Assembly: GCF_004362825.1 (NCBI RefSeq)
Contig: NZ_SNXZ01000001.1
Location: forward strand, 124,001-188,000
Direction of reading: 5' to 3'
Source of the DNA: Labedaea rhizosphaerae
GTDB taxonomy: Bacteria; Actinomycetota; Actinomycetes; Mycobacteriales; Pseudonocardiaceae
Length of the DNA: 64,000 nt
In this document: positions 19,388-29,654 of the stretch, one piece after another
Layout: every line of letters begins with the position of its first letter
Numbering within the stretch: the first letter of the stretch is position 1
Notes under the pieces: generated by a model
The model's input: the letters and a program-made list of their open reading frames with translations, nothing else
Databases searched by the model: none
What the model was told of the DNA's origin: nothing
Translations under genes and position numbers: made by a program

Positions 19388-20785
19388 GTGCCTGGCACTT
19401 GGACCACTTTCCGCGAGCTGCTGCTCCCGGAGGTGGCCGCCGCCGACCGGAGGCGGCGCGGACGAGCCCTCGAGGACGCTCTTCGCACCGCCATCCGGCA
19501 GGGTCGACTGCCACAGCACACCCGGCTGCCGTCCAGTCGCGACCTGGCCGGCCAGCTGGGCCTCGCCCGCGGCACGGTCACCACGGTCTACGCCCAACTG
19601 GTCGCCGAGGGCTACCTGACGGCCCGGCACGGCTCGGGGACGGCGGTCGCGGCCGTCGCCGTGGCCGAGGACGTGGCGCCGGTGAGCGGCACAGCCACCA
19701 CTCGATGGCGCTACGACCTGCGGCCCGGCTTGCCCGCGCTGAACGCGTTCCCCAGGGCCGAGTGGCTGCGCGCGGTTCGCGCCGGGCTCGGCGCGCTGAC
19801 GGACGAACAGCTCGGCTATCCGGATCCGGCCGGACTGCCCGCACTGCGCTCGGCGCTCGCCGCGTACCTGGCACGGGTCCGCGCGGTCACCACGGACGCC
19901 GAGCGCATCGTCATCACCCATGGCGTCGCCCAGGCGGAGTCCCTGTTGGCGGACGTGCTGGTCGCACGTGGCCACCGGGAGATCGCCGTGGAGGACCCGC
20001 ACCACCCGGGCACCGCGGAACTGCTTGCCGCGCACGGCCTTCGACCGGTCCCGATCCCGGTCGACGACGACGGCATCGTGGTCGACCGGCTTGCCGCGAC
20101 CGGATGCCGTGCCGTGCTTGTGACGCCCGCGCACCAGTTCCCGCTCGGAGTCGTGCTCGCCCCGCACCGCAGACGCGCCCTGCTGGCGTGGGCCGCCGAC
20201 CGTGACGCGGTGGTGATCGAGGACGACTACGACGCGGAACACCGCTACGACCGGCCCGCGGTCCGGACGGTGCAGACGCTCGATCCCGAGAGCGTCGCGT
20301 ACGTGGGCAGCGTCAGCAAGGTGCTCAGCCCGGCTCTGCGCCTCGGCTGGCTGGTGGCACCGCACCACCTCCTTTCCTCCATTGTGGACCGCAAGCGACT
20401 CACCGATCTCGGCAATTCGCCCATGACACAGGCGGCTTTCGCCCACCTGCTCGACACCGGCGGCTACGACCGGCACCTACGGCGGACCAGGGTGCTGTAC
20501 CGGCAGCGGCGCGACGCGCTGCTGGCCGCACTGGCCGCCGAACTGCCGCGCTGGCAACCGGTCGGGGTCGCCGCCGGCCTGCACGTGGTGGTGCGCCTGC
20601 CCGAGGGAACCGAGGACGCGGACGTGTCCGAACGCCTTGCCGCACAAGGAGTGCATGCCCTCCCGTTGTCCGGCTACGCGACCACGTCGGCGCCTTTTCC
20701 CGGGCTCGTGCTCGGTTATGCGGCGCTCACCCCGGCGCGCCTCGTCGAGGCGGTCCACGAGATGGCCAAGTATTCATCCATATAG
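19388..20785 (+). CDS. MocR-family transcriptional regulator (GntR HTH + aminotransferase fold)
   Basis: PLP-binding regulator of 465 aa. A winged helix of GntR type fills residues about 15-85 (LPSSRDLAGQLGLARGTVTTVYAQL). A fold-type I aminotransferase domain follows; the PLP lysine is in GSVSKVLSPALRLGW and the DDYDAEHRY motif is intact. Proteins of this class sense PLP or amino-compound adducts (PdxR, GabR). Here the divergent EamA exporter is the obvious target rather than a PLP synthase. Confidence 0.88.
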   Translation: MPGTWTTFRELLLPEVAAADRRRRGRALEDALRTAIRQGRLPQHTRLPSSRDLAGQLGLARGTVTTVYAQLVAEGYLTARHGSGTAVAAVAVAEDVAPVSGTATTRWRYDLRPGLPALNAFPRAEWLRAVRAGLGALTDEQLGYPDPAGLPALRSALAAYLARVRAVTTDAERIVITHGVAQAESLLADVLVARGHREIAVEDPHHPGTAELLAAHGLRPVPIPVDDDGIVVDRLAATGCRAVLVTPAHQFPLGVVLAPHRRRALLAWAADRDAVVIEDDYDAEHRYDRPAVRTVQTLDPESVAYVGSVSKVLSPALRLGWLVAPHHLLSSIVDRKRLTDLGNSPMTQAAFAHLLDTGGYDRHLRRTRVLYRQRRDALLAALAAELPRWQPVGVAAGLHVVVRLPEGTEDADVSERLAAQGVHALPLSGYATTSAPFPGLVLGYAALTPARLVEAVHEMAKYSSI

Positions 20786-20940
20786 GACCGTTCATCAGGT
20801 GCCGAGGCGGCACAGGACAGCCGTAATCCTTGCGTACCAAGGAAACACGGACCCCCAGTGACCCGTCCGGCACCGAGCGTGTCGATGCCATGGCTCCACT
20901 TTGCACGGCATCGGGCCCGCTGTCGAGGCCGTCGGCCAAC

Positions 20941-20995
20941 CTGTGGACAACTCGGACCAACGAAAGGTTCCGTTCGCAAGTCGAGTTGTCCACAG
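20941..20995. repeat. 14-bp inverted repeat containing two TTGTCCACA (DnaA-box-like) sites
   Basis: CTGTGGACAACTCG (20941-20954) is perfectly mirrored by CGAGTTGTCCACAG (20982-20995) with 27 bp between. Each arm holds TTGTCCACA, identical to the actinobacterial DnaA-box consensus. The 244-bp gap before the DNA ligase holds this and two smaller hairpins (GTGCC/GGCAC near 20801, CCTTG/CAAGG near 20839). Confidence 0.6.
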
Positions 20996-21029
20996 ATTCG
21001 ATCGACGAGCGGCAATTGTCGGCCCCCGG

Positions 21030-22595
21030 GTGCACGATGTCCTTGTGTTGCTCAACGAGGTCGTCGAAACGTCCGCGGCGGTTGCCGGGACGCGCTCCCG
21101 GCTGGCCAAGGTCAAGTCGCTGTCCGCGCTGCTGCGGCGCGCGCAGGACGCGACCGAGGTCGAGACCGTGGTCGCGTTCCTGGCCGGAGCGCCGCGCCAG
21201 GGCCGCATCGGCGCGGGCTGGCGCACCATCGTCGGGCTGGACATCGCACCCGCCGACCAACCCACATTGCAGGTGGCAGACGTCGACACGACGCTCGGCC
21301 AGGTGGCGGTCGCCGCGGGCAAGGGGTCCGCGCAGCGGCGCGGAGAACTGCTGGGCGGCTTGTTCGGCCGGGCCACCAAACAAGAACAGGAGTTCCTGCG
21401 CCGCCTGCTGACCGGTGAGCTGCGGCAGGGCGCACTCGAGGGCATCATGCTCGACGCGATCATCGCGGCCGCCGAGGTTCCCGCCGAGGCGGCACGGCGC
21501 GCGCTGATGCTTTCCGGGCAGCTGTCCGCGACCGCGGCAGCCGCCCTCTCCGGCGGCGAGGCGAGGCTGAAGGAGTTCCGGCTGGAGCTGGCCAGGCCGG
21601 TGCGACCCATGCTCGCCTCGCCCGCGAGCTCGGTCGCGGACGCGGTGAGCGAGCTCAGCCCGTGCGTCGTGGAGTACAAGCTGGACGGCGCGCGCATCCA
21701 GGTGCACAAGGACGGCGACGAGGTCCACGTCTACACCCGCGCGCTCCGCGAGATCACGGCCTCGGTTCCGGAACTGGTCGAGTTGGTCCGCGGCCTGCCG
21801 TGCCGCAGCGTCGTGCTCGACGGTGAGAGCCTCGCGCTGGCGGACGACGGCAGCCCACGCTCCTTCCAGGAAACCCAGAGCAGGTTCGGCAGCACCCTCG
21901 AGGAACAGGTCCAGCGGTTGCTGCTGCACCCTTACTTCTTCGACTGTCTCCACCTCGACGGCGTCGACCTGCTCGACGCCCCGCTGCGTGAGCGCAACGA
22001 GGCACTACACCGAGCCGCACCCGACCACGTGATCCCGGGCGCGCTCGACCCGGACGTCGCCACCGCGGAGGCGGTGCTGGCCGATGCGCTGGCCGTCGGC
22101 CACGAGGGCGTGGTGATCAAGTCGCTCGACACCTCCTACGCGGCGGGCCGGCGGGGCAAGGCGTGGCAGAAGGTCAAACCGGTGCACACGCTCGACCTCG
22201 TCGTGCTCGGCGCGGAGTGGGGACACGGCAGGCGGACCGGCAAACTGTCGAACCTGCACCTCGGCGCCCGCGACCCGGACGGTGGACCGCCGATCATGGT
22301 GGGCAAGACGTTCAAGGGCCTCACCGACGAGCTGCTCGCCTGGCAGACCAGTGAGTTCCCCAAGTACGAGTCCACGAGGGACTCGTGGGCCGTCTACCTG
22401 CGACCGGCTCTCGTGGTCGAGATCGCCCTCGACGGCGCCCAGGTGAGCAGCAAGTACCCGGGCGGCGTGGCGTTGCGGTTCGCGCGGGTGGTCCGGTACC
22501 GGCCGGACAAGGAACCCGGCGATGCCGACACCATCGACGCGGTGCGCGCGCTGTTGCCCGGGGCCGGCCGCACCGCCGAGGGAGGTGGTCCATGA
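21030..22595 (+). CDS. ligB: ATP-dependent DNA ligase (LigB type)
   Basis: ATP-dependent ligase sealing nicks, secondary to the NAD-dependent LigA; 521 aa. The GTG at 21030 (HDVLVLLNEV) matches the usual N terminus of actinobacterial LigB; the upstream in-frame region crosses the inverted repeat and is unlikely to be coding. An N-terminal helical DNA-binding domain covers 1-190. The adenylation domain has motif I EYKLDGARI with Lys217, plus DGESLAL, HEGVVIKS and WQKVKP. A C-terminal OB domain follows. Same strand as guaB1, 24 bp upstream of it. Confidence 0.92.
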   Translation: MHDVLVLLNEVVETSAAVAGTRSRLAKVKSLSALLRRAQDATEVETVVAFLAGAPRQGRIGAGWRTIVGLDIAPADQPTLQVADVDTTLGQVAVAAGKGSAQRRGELLGGLFGRATKQEQEFLRRLLTGELRQGALEGIMLDAIIAAAEVPAEAARRALMLSGQLSATAAAALSGGEARLKEFRLELARPVRPMLASPASSVADAVSELSPCVVEYKLDGARIQVHKDGDEVHVYTRALREITASVPELVELVRGLPCRSVVLDGESLALADDGSPRSFQETQSRFGSTLEEQVQRLLLHPYFFDCLHLDGVDLLDAPLRERNEALHRAAPDHVIPGALDPDVATAEAVLADALAVGHEGVVIKSLDTSYAAGRRGKAWQKVKPVHTLDLVVLGAEWGHGRRTGKLSNLHLGARDPDGGPPIMVGKTFKGLTDELLAWQTSEFPKYESTRDSWAVYLRPALVVEIALDGAQVSSKYPGGVALRFARVVRYRPDKEPGDADTIDAVRALLPGAGRTAEGGGP

Positions 22596-24059
<1,464 letters not shown>

Positions 24060-24080
24060 TTCGCCGGCAGAAAAATCGGG

Positions 24081-24108
24081 TTGCCCTACTACTCGTCGTG
24101 GTTACGGT
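24081..24108 (+). promoter_or_regulatory. Leaderless promoter of the ABC exporter operon
   Basis: TTGCCC (24081-24086), 16 bp, TACGGT (24103-24108), then 6 nt to the GTG at 24115. Spacing predicts a transcript starting at the start codon. Confidence 0.6.
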
Positions 24109-24114
24109 GAGGCC

Positions 24115-25170
24115 GTGACAGACGCCGTGACCGTGACCGACCTGGTCAAGGTCTACAAGAAGAACCCCAAACCGGCGGTCGACGAGCTGAACTTCTCGGT
24201 CCGGCGGGGTGAGGTCTTCGGCCTGCTCGGGCCCAACGGAGCGGGCAAGAGCACCACCATCGGCGTGCTCACCACGCGGATCATCCCGACGTCGGGCACC
24301 GGGGTGGTCGAGGGCGTCGACGTCATCGCGGAGCCGTCCAGGGCCCGGCAACTGCTCGCGGTCGTCCCTCAGCGCAACAACCTGGACCGGTCGCTGAACA
24401 TCCGGCAGAACCTGCTGTTCCACGCCGCCTACCACGGCGTCGGGCGGGCCGAGCGCAACCGGCTGGCCGACGACATCCTCGACCGGATGGGGCTCGCCGA
24501 GCGGGCCGGTGCCAGGGTCGAGATGGTCTCCGGCGGGCAGGCGCAGCGGATCATGATCGCGCGGGCCCTCATGCACAAGCCGAAGGTGCTGTTCCTCGAC
24601 GAGCCCTCGACGGGGCTCGACCCGCAGGCGCGGCTGTTCGTGCACGACCGCATCTCGGAGCTGCACGCCGAGGGCGTGACCGTCGTGCTCACCACGCACG
24701 ACATGGACGAGGCCGCGAAGCTTTGCGACCGGGTGGGCATCGTCGACCACGGCAAGTTGCTGGCGCTCGACACGCCGGCGGCGCTCACCAAGAGCCTCCC
24801 GGGCAGCAGCACGGTGAGCGTCACCGTGAACTTGGCCGGCACCGACGCCGCGCGGGTCGACGGCGCGCTGTCCGGTGTGGACGGTGTGGAGCGGGTCGAG
24901 CGGATCACGCAAGGTGGCGCACCCGGCGGGATGCCGCCCGGCCTGCCACCGGGGATGGCGCCGCCCAGCGCAACGGCGGGTGGGGCGCCGCCGTCCGCGG
25001 ACGGGGACTCCGGGAACTTCCGGCTGTACTGCTCCTACGAGCCCGCGGCGATCCTGCCGTCGGTGCTCAAGGTGCTCAGCGACATCAGCTGCGAGGTCAC
25101 GGACCTGGCCATCGGCACGCCCAGCCTGGAGGACGTCTTCATCCACCTGACCGGACGGGAGCTGCGCTGA
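24115..25170 (+). CDS. ABC-2 type exporter, ATP-binding subunit
   Basis: DrrA-like ATPase, 351 aa. Walker A GPNGAGKST, signature VSGGQAQRIMIARAL, Walker B VLFLDEP and the H-loop TTHDMDEA are intact. The C-terminal accessory region has an unusual Gly/Met/Pro-rich loop (about 266-300, PGGMPPGLPPGMAPP) inserted before the final beta domain. It overlaps the permease start by one base (TGATG). Cargo is unknown; lipids, glycans or drugs are usual for the family. Confidence 0.9.
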   Translation: MTDAVTVTDLVKVYKKNPKPAVDELNFSVRRGEVFGLLGPNGAGKSTTIGVLTTRIIPTSGTGVVEGVDVIAEPSRARQLLAVVPQRNNLDRSLNIRQNLLFHAAYHGVGRAERNRLADDILDRMGLAERAGARVEMVSGGQAQRIMIARALMHKPKVLFLDEPSTGLDPQARLFVHDRISELHAEGVTVVLTTHDMDEAAKLCDRVGIVDHGKLLALDTPAALTKSLPGSSTVSVTVNLAGTDAARVDGALSGVDGVERVERITQGGAPGGMPPGLPPGMAPPSATAGGAPPSADGDSGNFRLYCSYEPAAILPSVLKVLSDISCEVTDLAIGTPSLEDVFIHLTGRELR

Positions 25171-26000
25171 TGGCCACCGATACAGGCGTGGCGTCGGCGA
25201 CGCCCGCAACCGGCCAGGGCGGCATGTTCGGCACCGCCGTGCGCACCTTCGGCTCGGTGTTGTGGCGCGACGTGTTCGTCACGTGGCGCGAGCTGATCCC
25301 GTTCCTCGCGCAGGTGATCGTCCAGCCGTTCTTCACCTTGTTCATCTTCGGCAAGGTGCTGACCGGCATCGGCTACGTCGGCGGCAACTACACGGAGATC
25401 CTGCTGCCCGGCATCGTCGCGCTGAACGGGTTCCTCGGCGCGTTGCAGAACACCACGATGCCACTGATCCTCGACTTCTCGTGGACCCGGGAGATCGAGG
25501 ACCGGCTGCTCGCGCCGATGCCGATCCCGTGGGTGGCGTTCGAGAAGATCCTTTTCGGCGCCCTCCGCGGCATCATGGCCGCACTGGTGATGGTACCGAT
25601 CGGGTTCCTGATGCTGGACAACGTGTCGTGGCCGGCTTCGGCCTGGCTGCCAGTGCTCGCCGTCGTCGTGCTGGGCTCGCTGGTCGGCGGCTCGATCGGT
25701 ATGACCATCGGCACCTCGGTGCCACCGCGGCGGATCAACATCATGTTCGCGGTCATCCTGATGCCGCTGATGTTCACCGGCGCGACCCAGTTCCCGTGGT
25801 TCCTGCTCGACAAGCTGCGCTGGTTCCAGGTCGTGTGCGCGGTCAACCCGCTGACCTACGTCAGCGAGGGGATGCGCTCGATCCTGGTCCCGGGGGTGCC
25901 GCACATCGCGCTGTGGATAGACCTGGTCGTGCTGGTCGTCGCCGGGCTGGTGTTCGGCGTGATCGGTGTCAAGGGCTTCATGCGCCGCGCGCTGGACTGA
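25170..26000 (+). CDS. ABC-2 type exporter, permease subunit
   Basis: Six-helix ABC-2 membrane protein, 276 aa, with the family ending motif (NPLTYVSEGMRSIL). Residues 1-30 are cytoplasmic. The ATG at 25170 is coupled to the ATPase stop. It forms a two-gene exporter operon ended by a strong hairpin. Confidence 0.9.
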   Translation: MATDTGVASATPATGQGGMFGTAVRTFGSVLWRDVFVTWRELIPFLAQVIVQPFFTLFIFGKVLTGIGYVGGNYTEILLPGIVALNGFLGALQNTTMPLILDFSWTREIEDRLLAPMPIPWVAFEKILFGALRGIMAALVMVPIGFLMLDNVSWPASAWLPVLAVVVLGSLVGGSIGMTIGTSVPPRRINIMFAVILMPLMFTGATQFPWFLLDKLRWFQVVCAVNPLTYVSEGMRSILVPGVPHIALWIDLVVLVVAGLVFGVIGVKGFMRRALD

Positions 26001-26037
26001 CGCGGGAAGGGGGCGCGAGACCGCGCCCCTTCCCGCG
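26001..26037. terminator. Long stem-loop between ABC permease and phoH2
   Basis: A near-perfect 16-bp stem: CGCGGGAAGGGGGCGCG (26001-26017) against CGCGCCCCTTCCCGCG (26022-26037). It serves both convergent genes. No long T-run, as is common in this group. Confidence 0.75.
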
Positions 26038-26043
26038 TCTCGG

Positions 26044-27435
26044 TCAGCCGCCGTGATCCTCCAGCATCTCGGTGACCAGGGCCGCGATCGGCGACCGCTC
26101 CGAACGGGTCAGCGTGACGTGCGCGAACAGCGGGTGACCCTTGAGCTTCTCGATCACCGCCGCGATCCCGTCGTGTCTGCCGACCCGCAGGTTGTCGCGT
26201 TGCGCGACGTCATGGGTCAGCACCACGCGCGAGCCCGTGCCCAGTCGCGAGAGCACCGTCAGCAGCACGTTGCGCTCCAAGGACTGCGCCTCGTCCACGA
26301 TCACGAACGAGTCGTGCAACGACCGGCCGCGGATGTGGGTCAGCGGCAGCACCTCGAGCATGCCGCGGTCGATGACCTCGTCGATCACCGTTTGGCTCAC
26401 CAGCGCGCCGAGGGTGTCGAACACCGCCTGACCCCAGGGCGACATCTTCTCGCTCTCGGACCCCGGCAGGTAGCCGAGTTCCTGTCCGCCGACGGCGTAC
26501 ACGGGGCGGAAGACCACGACCTTGCGGTGCAGCCCACGCTCCATCACCGCCTCGAGTCCGGCGCACAGGGCCAGGGCCGACTTGCCGGTGCCGGCCCGGC
26601 CACCGAGCGAGACGATGCCGACCTCGGGGTCCATCAACAGGTCGAGGGCGACCCGCTGCTCGGCCGACCGGCCGTGCAGACCGAACACCTCGCGGTCGCC
26701 GCGGACCAGCTTGACCTGCTTGTCCTTGGTGATCCGGCCGAGCGCGCTCGCCGTGCCGCCGAGCAACCGCATGCCGGTGTTGACCGGCAACTCGCCGGCT
26801 GTCGTGATGCCGAAGTCGGCCAGGTCGATGACGCTCGACTTGTAGAGCTCGTCCAGGGCCTCGGGTGGCACCTCGGCGTCCACCATGCCGGTCCACCCCG
26901 ACGGTGTGACGTCCTGCGCGCGGTACTCGTCGGCGTCCAAGCCGACCGCGGCCGCCTTGACCCGCAGCGGGATGTCCTTGGTGACCAGGGTGACCTTGCG
27001 TCCCTCGGCGGCCAGGTTGAGCGCGCACGCGAGGATGCGGGTGTCGTTGGCCTCCGTGCGGAATCCGGGCGGGAGCACGGACGGATCGGTGTGGTTCAGC
27101 TCGACGTGCAAGGTGCCGCCGTCGTTGCCCACCGGGATGGGCTCGTCCAGCCTGCCGTGCTTCAACCGCAGGTCGTCGAGCAGCCGGAGCGCCTCACGGG
27201 CGAACCAGCCCAGTTCGGGATGATGCCGTTTCCCCTCCAGTTCGCTGATCACCACGAGCGGCAACACGACTTCGTGCTCGGCGAAGCGGGTCACCGCCCA
27301 GGGGTCGGACAACAGCACGGACGTGTCCAGCACGTAACTGTGACACTCCGGCGAGCGGCCGGAGCTGCGGCTGGTGGAACGGGAAGAGCGCTGGGAACGG
27401 CTGGCGGTCCGCTTGGCCGCACGTGGTGCAGTCAC
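26044..27435 (-). CDS. phoH2: PhoH2: PIN ribonuclease domain fused to PhoH ATPase
   Basis: RNase and RNA helicase-type protein of 463 aa. The N-terminal 30 residues are Arg/Ser-rich. The PIN domain (about 33-165) begins [13 protein letters not shown] and contains acidic residues for metal binding. The PhoH domain has Walker [10 protein letters not shown] near 265 and Walker B VDEAQSLE. The GTG at 27435 follows a GGGAG site; an ATG 13 codons earlier is possible. Mycobacterial PhoH2 (Rv1095) is the syntenic counterpart. A long GC-rich leader lies upstream. Confidence 0.93.
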   Translation of the reverse strand: MTAPRAAKRTASRSQRSSRSTSRSSGRSPECHSYVLDTSVLLSDPWAVTRFAEHEVVLPLVVISELEGKRHHPELGWFAREALRLLDDLRLKHGRLDEPIPVGNDGGTLHVELNHTDPSVLPPGFRTEANDTRILACALNLAAEGRKVTLVTKDIPLRVKAAAVGLDADEYRAQDVTPSGWTGMVDAEVPPEALDELYKSSVIDLADFGITTAGELPVNTGMRLLGGTASALGRITKDKQVKLVRGDREVFGLHGRSAEQRVALDLLMDPEVGIVSLGGRAGTGKSALALCAGLEAVMERGLHRKVVVFRPVYAVGGQELGYLPGSESEKMSPWGQAVFDTLGALVSQTVIDEVIDRGMLEVLPLTHIRGRSLHDSFVIVDEAQSLERNVLLTVLSRLGTGSRVVLTHDVAQRDNLRVGRHDGIAAVIEKLKGHPLFAHVTLTRSERSPIAALVTEMLEDHGG

Positions 27436-27640
27436 GGCAACTCCCTGACGAGCGCGACACCGCGCCCGCTTCATCCGGTGGGCCGGGCACCTCCCTGGGT
27501 GGTGAAACCGCTGGTCGCCGGGTTACCGGCGATCAGCACGCCTCCCATCAGGGCCGGGTGCCGGCCCCCTCGTGGCTACCGTCACGACCAGGGCCTCCCG
27601 GGACGAGCCGCTTGCGTGCACGACCCGTCACTTCGGAAGT
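27436..27640 (-). promoter_or_regulatory. Structured leader region of phoH2
   Basis: On the minus strand the roughly 200 nt before phoH2 contain several stable stems, for example CGCCGG-TAAC-CCGGCG and GGGCCGG-CAC-CCGGCCC, plus three GGGAGG-like sequences. No known riboswitch consensus could be matched by eye. The rest of the 27,475-27,996 gap shows no credible gene. Confidence 0.3.
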
Positions 27641-27850
27641 TACCCGGAGTCGGGCCCATCGTGCAGGCAGCCACACAGGTGATTTCCCAACTGGACACCT
27701 GCTGGACTCGTTCAACCGTCCGTGAGCGGCCACGATTACGAGGAGTAGTCCATCGGCGGCAGAAGACGATCACCGACGAGGGACCGGCCCCCGAACCATG
27801 CGCCTACCACCGACACGTTCCGCTGCCGATCCCATCATTTCGAGTGGATC

Positions 27851-27864
27851 ACCGAATTTTCGGT
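27851..27864. promoter_or_regulatory. Operator-like inverted repeat upstream of the secreted peptide
   Basis: ACCGAA-TT-TTCGGT in an AT-richer stretch (about 27,830-28,000), 133 bp before the start of the 86-aa gene. Possible regulator site. Confidence 0.35.
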
Positions 27865-27996
27865 AACACGATGGAGTTTCCAGGCTGCGCCGATCAGGCC
27901 CGGCAAGTTAGCGTTTCTCTCACAAGGCGGCGGTAATGCAGTTCCGCTGCTCCCTGCCGCCTTACATGAGTTGACTTTGAAGGGAAATGTGCACTC

Positions 27997-28257
27997 ATGA
28001 AGAAGGCTCTCTTTGTCGCCGCTTCCGTCGCTGGTCTGTCGCTGATCGCCGCGCCGGCGTTCGCCTCCCCGGCGTCGACCAACTACGACAACACCCCCTG
28101 CTACGTCTCGCCGGTCGGCCCGACCGAGACCGAGGCCGGCAACTGCTGGAACGAGGGTGGCGCTGAGCTCGGTGGCGGTGCCGCCAAGCTGGTCAGCTCC
28201 GCCTGGTTCAGCGTGTGGGGCGGCCCGGCGTGGATCGCCGGGACTTTCACCCACTAA
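27997..28257 (+). CDS. Small secreted peptide of unknown function
   Basis: Not recognised; 86 aa, ATG after an AAGGGA site. A clean signal peptide covers 1-23 (KKALFVAASVAGLSLIAAPAFA). The mature peptide is about 63 aa with just two cysteines, probably one disulfide (DNTPCYV and AGNCWNE). The rest is Gly/Ala-rich with aromatic residues (SSAWFSVWGGPAWIAG). The upstream DNA is clearly lower in GC than its neighbours. A good terminator follows. The size and amphipathic C terminus would fit a surface-active or bacteriocin-like peptide, but there is no immunity or export gene beside it. Confidence 0.8.
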   Translation: MKKALFVAASVAGLSLIAAPAFASPASTNYDNTPCYVSPVGPTETEAGNCWNEGGAELGGGAAKLVSSAWFSVWGGPAWIAGTFTH

Positions 28258-28272
28258 GCAAGCAACACCAGG

Positions 28273-28305
28273 AATGCGGCCCGGATGCAGCGTCCGGGTC
28301 GCATT
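28273..28305. terminator. Terminator between secreted peptide and prenyl synthase
   Basis: AATGCGGCCCGGA (28273-28285) pairs with TCCGGGTCGCATT (28293-28305), one mismatch, followed by a T-rich tail; usable from both strands. Confidence 0.85.
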
Positions 28306-28314
28306 TCTGTGCGT

Positions 28315-29091
28315 TCAGGAACCGAATCGGCGGTGCCGGATCGCGTAATCTCGCAAGGCACGCATGAAATCGGTGCGCCGGAAGTCCGGCCAATAAGCCT
28401 CGCAGAACCAGAACTCCGAATGTGCCGACTGCCAGAGCAGGAATCCGGACAGCCGCTGTTCGCCTGATGTCCGGATCACCAGGTCCGGGTCGGGCTGGCC
28501 GGACGTGTACAGGTGTTCGGCGATGTGGTCGACGGTCAGCACCTCGGCCAGTTCCTCGATCGTGGTGCCTGCCTCGGCGTGTTGCTGCAGCAGTTTGCGC
28601 ACCGCGTCGGCGATCTCCCGCCGCCCGCCGTAACCGACGGCGATGTTGACTTCCATGCCGGTGCGGCCCTCGGTGCGCGCGGCGGCCGAGGAGAGCCGGG
28701 CCGCGAGGTCGTCCGGCAGGTCGTCGAGGGCGCCGATGATCCGCAGCCGCCACGGCCGGGAGGGTTCGGCGAGTTCGTCGATGACGTCGCCGATGATCTC
28801 CAGGAGCGGTTCGAGCTCCTTGGCGTCGCGGTTGAGGTTGTCCGTGGAGAGCAGCCACAGGGTGACCAGCTCGACGCCTTCCTCACCACACCAGCCGAGC
28901 AGTTGGGTGATGCGTTGAGCACCGACCCGGTGCCCGTCGTTGACGTCGGTGAAGCCCGCTTCCCGCGCCCACCTGCGGTTGCCGTCCAGCATCACCCCCA
29001 CGTGACGTGGTCGAGCGCCACCCGCCTGTTGGGCGAGGCGCTTGTTGTAGATGCCGTAGACGAACCGGGACAACCGCGTACGCAGGGACAC
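28315..29091 (-). CDS. Short-chain Z-isoprenyl diphosphate synthase (UppS family, Rv1086-like)
   Basis: cis-Prenyltransferase of 258 aa; the signature MLDGNRRWAREAG holds the catalytic Asp. Other family blocks are TLWLLSTDNLNR, GYGGRREIADA and the C-terminal RTSGEQRLSGFLLWQ / EFWF. The GTG at 29091 was preferred because SLRTRLSRFVYGIYNKRL is the family N terminus. By position beside a PAQR gene it matches Rv1086, the Z-farnesyl diphosphate synthase that primes decaprenyl phosphate. A second UppS for undecaprenyl-type chains would be elsewhere. Confidence 0.9.
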   Translation of the reverse strand: MSLRTRLSRFVYGIYNKRLAQQAGGARPRHVGVMLDGNRRWAREAGFTDVNDGHRVGAQRITQLLGWCGEEGVELVTLWLLSTDNLNRDAKELEPLLEIIGDVIDELAEPSRPWRLRIIGALDDLPDDLAARLSSAAARTEGRTGMEVNIAVGYGGRREIADAVRKLLQQHAEAGTTIEELAEVLTVDHIAEHLYTSGQPDPDLVIRTSGEQRLSGFLLWQSAHSEFWFCEAYWPDFRRTDFMRALRDYAIRHRRFGS

Positions 29092-29152
29092 GTCCCCGCA
29101 GGGTACGCCGACCGACGGGCGCGCGGGCGGCCGCAGGTGCTTCACTGGGGAC

Positions 29153-29587
29153 GTGCACAGGACCGAACTCGCCCGCTGGCAGGACCCGGCAGTGATCGAA
29201 CGGCTGCTGCACGAGGCGCGGACCGTGGCCGTCGTCGGCCTGTCGGCCAACCCGATGCGGCCAAGCCACGGCGTGGCGCGCTACCTGCGCCGGGCCGGGC
29301 TCACGATCCTGCCGGTGAACCCGGCGTTGGACGGGTGGGAGGGCCTGTCGTCCTACGCCTCGCTCGCCGACATCGACGCCCCGGTCGACGTCGTCGACGT
29401 GTTCCGCGCGCCCGAGGCCGTGCTCGAGGTCGCCGAGCAGGCGGTCGCGATCGGAGCGGGCGCGTTGTGGCTGCAAATGGGCGTGATCAACGAGGCGGCC
29501 GCGGAACTGGCGGCGGCCGGTGGGCTCGACGTGGTCATGGACCGGTGCATGGCCGTCGAGCACCGGGAGATCGCCGGCTGGGGCTGA
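29153..29587 (+). CDS. CoA-binding domain protein (YccU-like)
   Basis: Single Rossmann-type CoA-binding domain, 144 aa, GTG start. Seen: VAVVGLSANPMRPSHGVARYL, the ILPVNPALDGWEGL stretch, VDVVDVFRAPE, and LWLQMGVIN near the C terminus. DRCMAVEH contains a conserved Cys that is thiolated by CoA in relatives. Likely a CoA sensor or binder; partner unknown. Confidence 0.85.
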   Translation: MHRTELARWQDPAVIERLLHEARTVAVVGLSANPMRPSHGVARYLRRAGLTILPVNPALDGWEGLSSYASLADIDAPVDVVDVFRAPEAVLEVAEQAVAIGAGALWLQMGVINEAAAELAAAGGLDVVMDRCMAVEHREIAGWG

Positions 29588-29617
29588 GCACCCGAGCGTG
29601 AGATCGGCCGCCGCGCC

Positions 29618-29648
29618 TTGACGAACCGAACCTACGCTTCCGTAACCT
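29618..29648 (+). promoter_or_regulatory. Leaderless promoter of the PAQR gene
   Basis: TTGACG (29618-29623), 19 bp, TAACCT (29643-29648), then 6 nt to the GTG at 29655. Confidence 0.55.
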
Positions 29649-29654
29649 GAAGGG

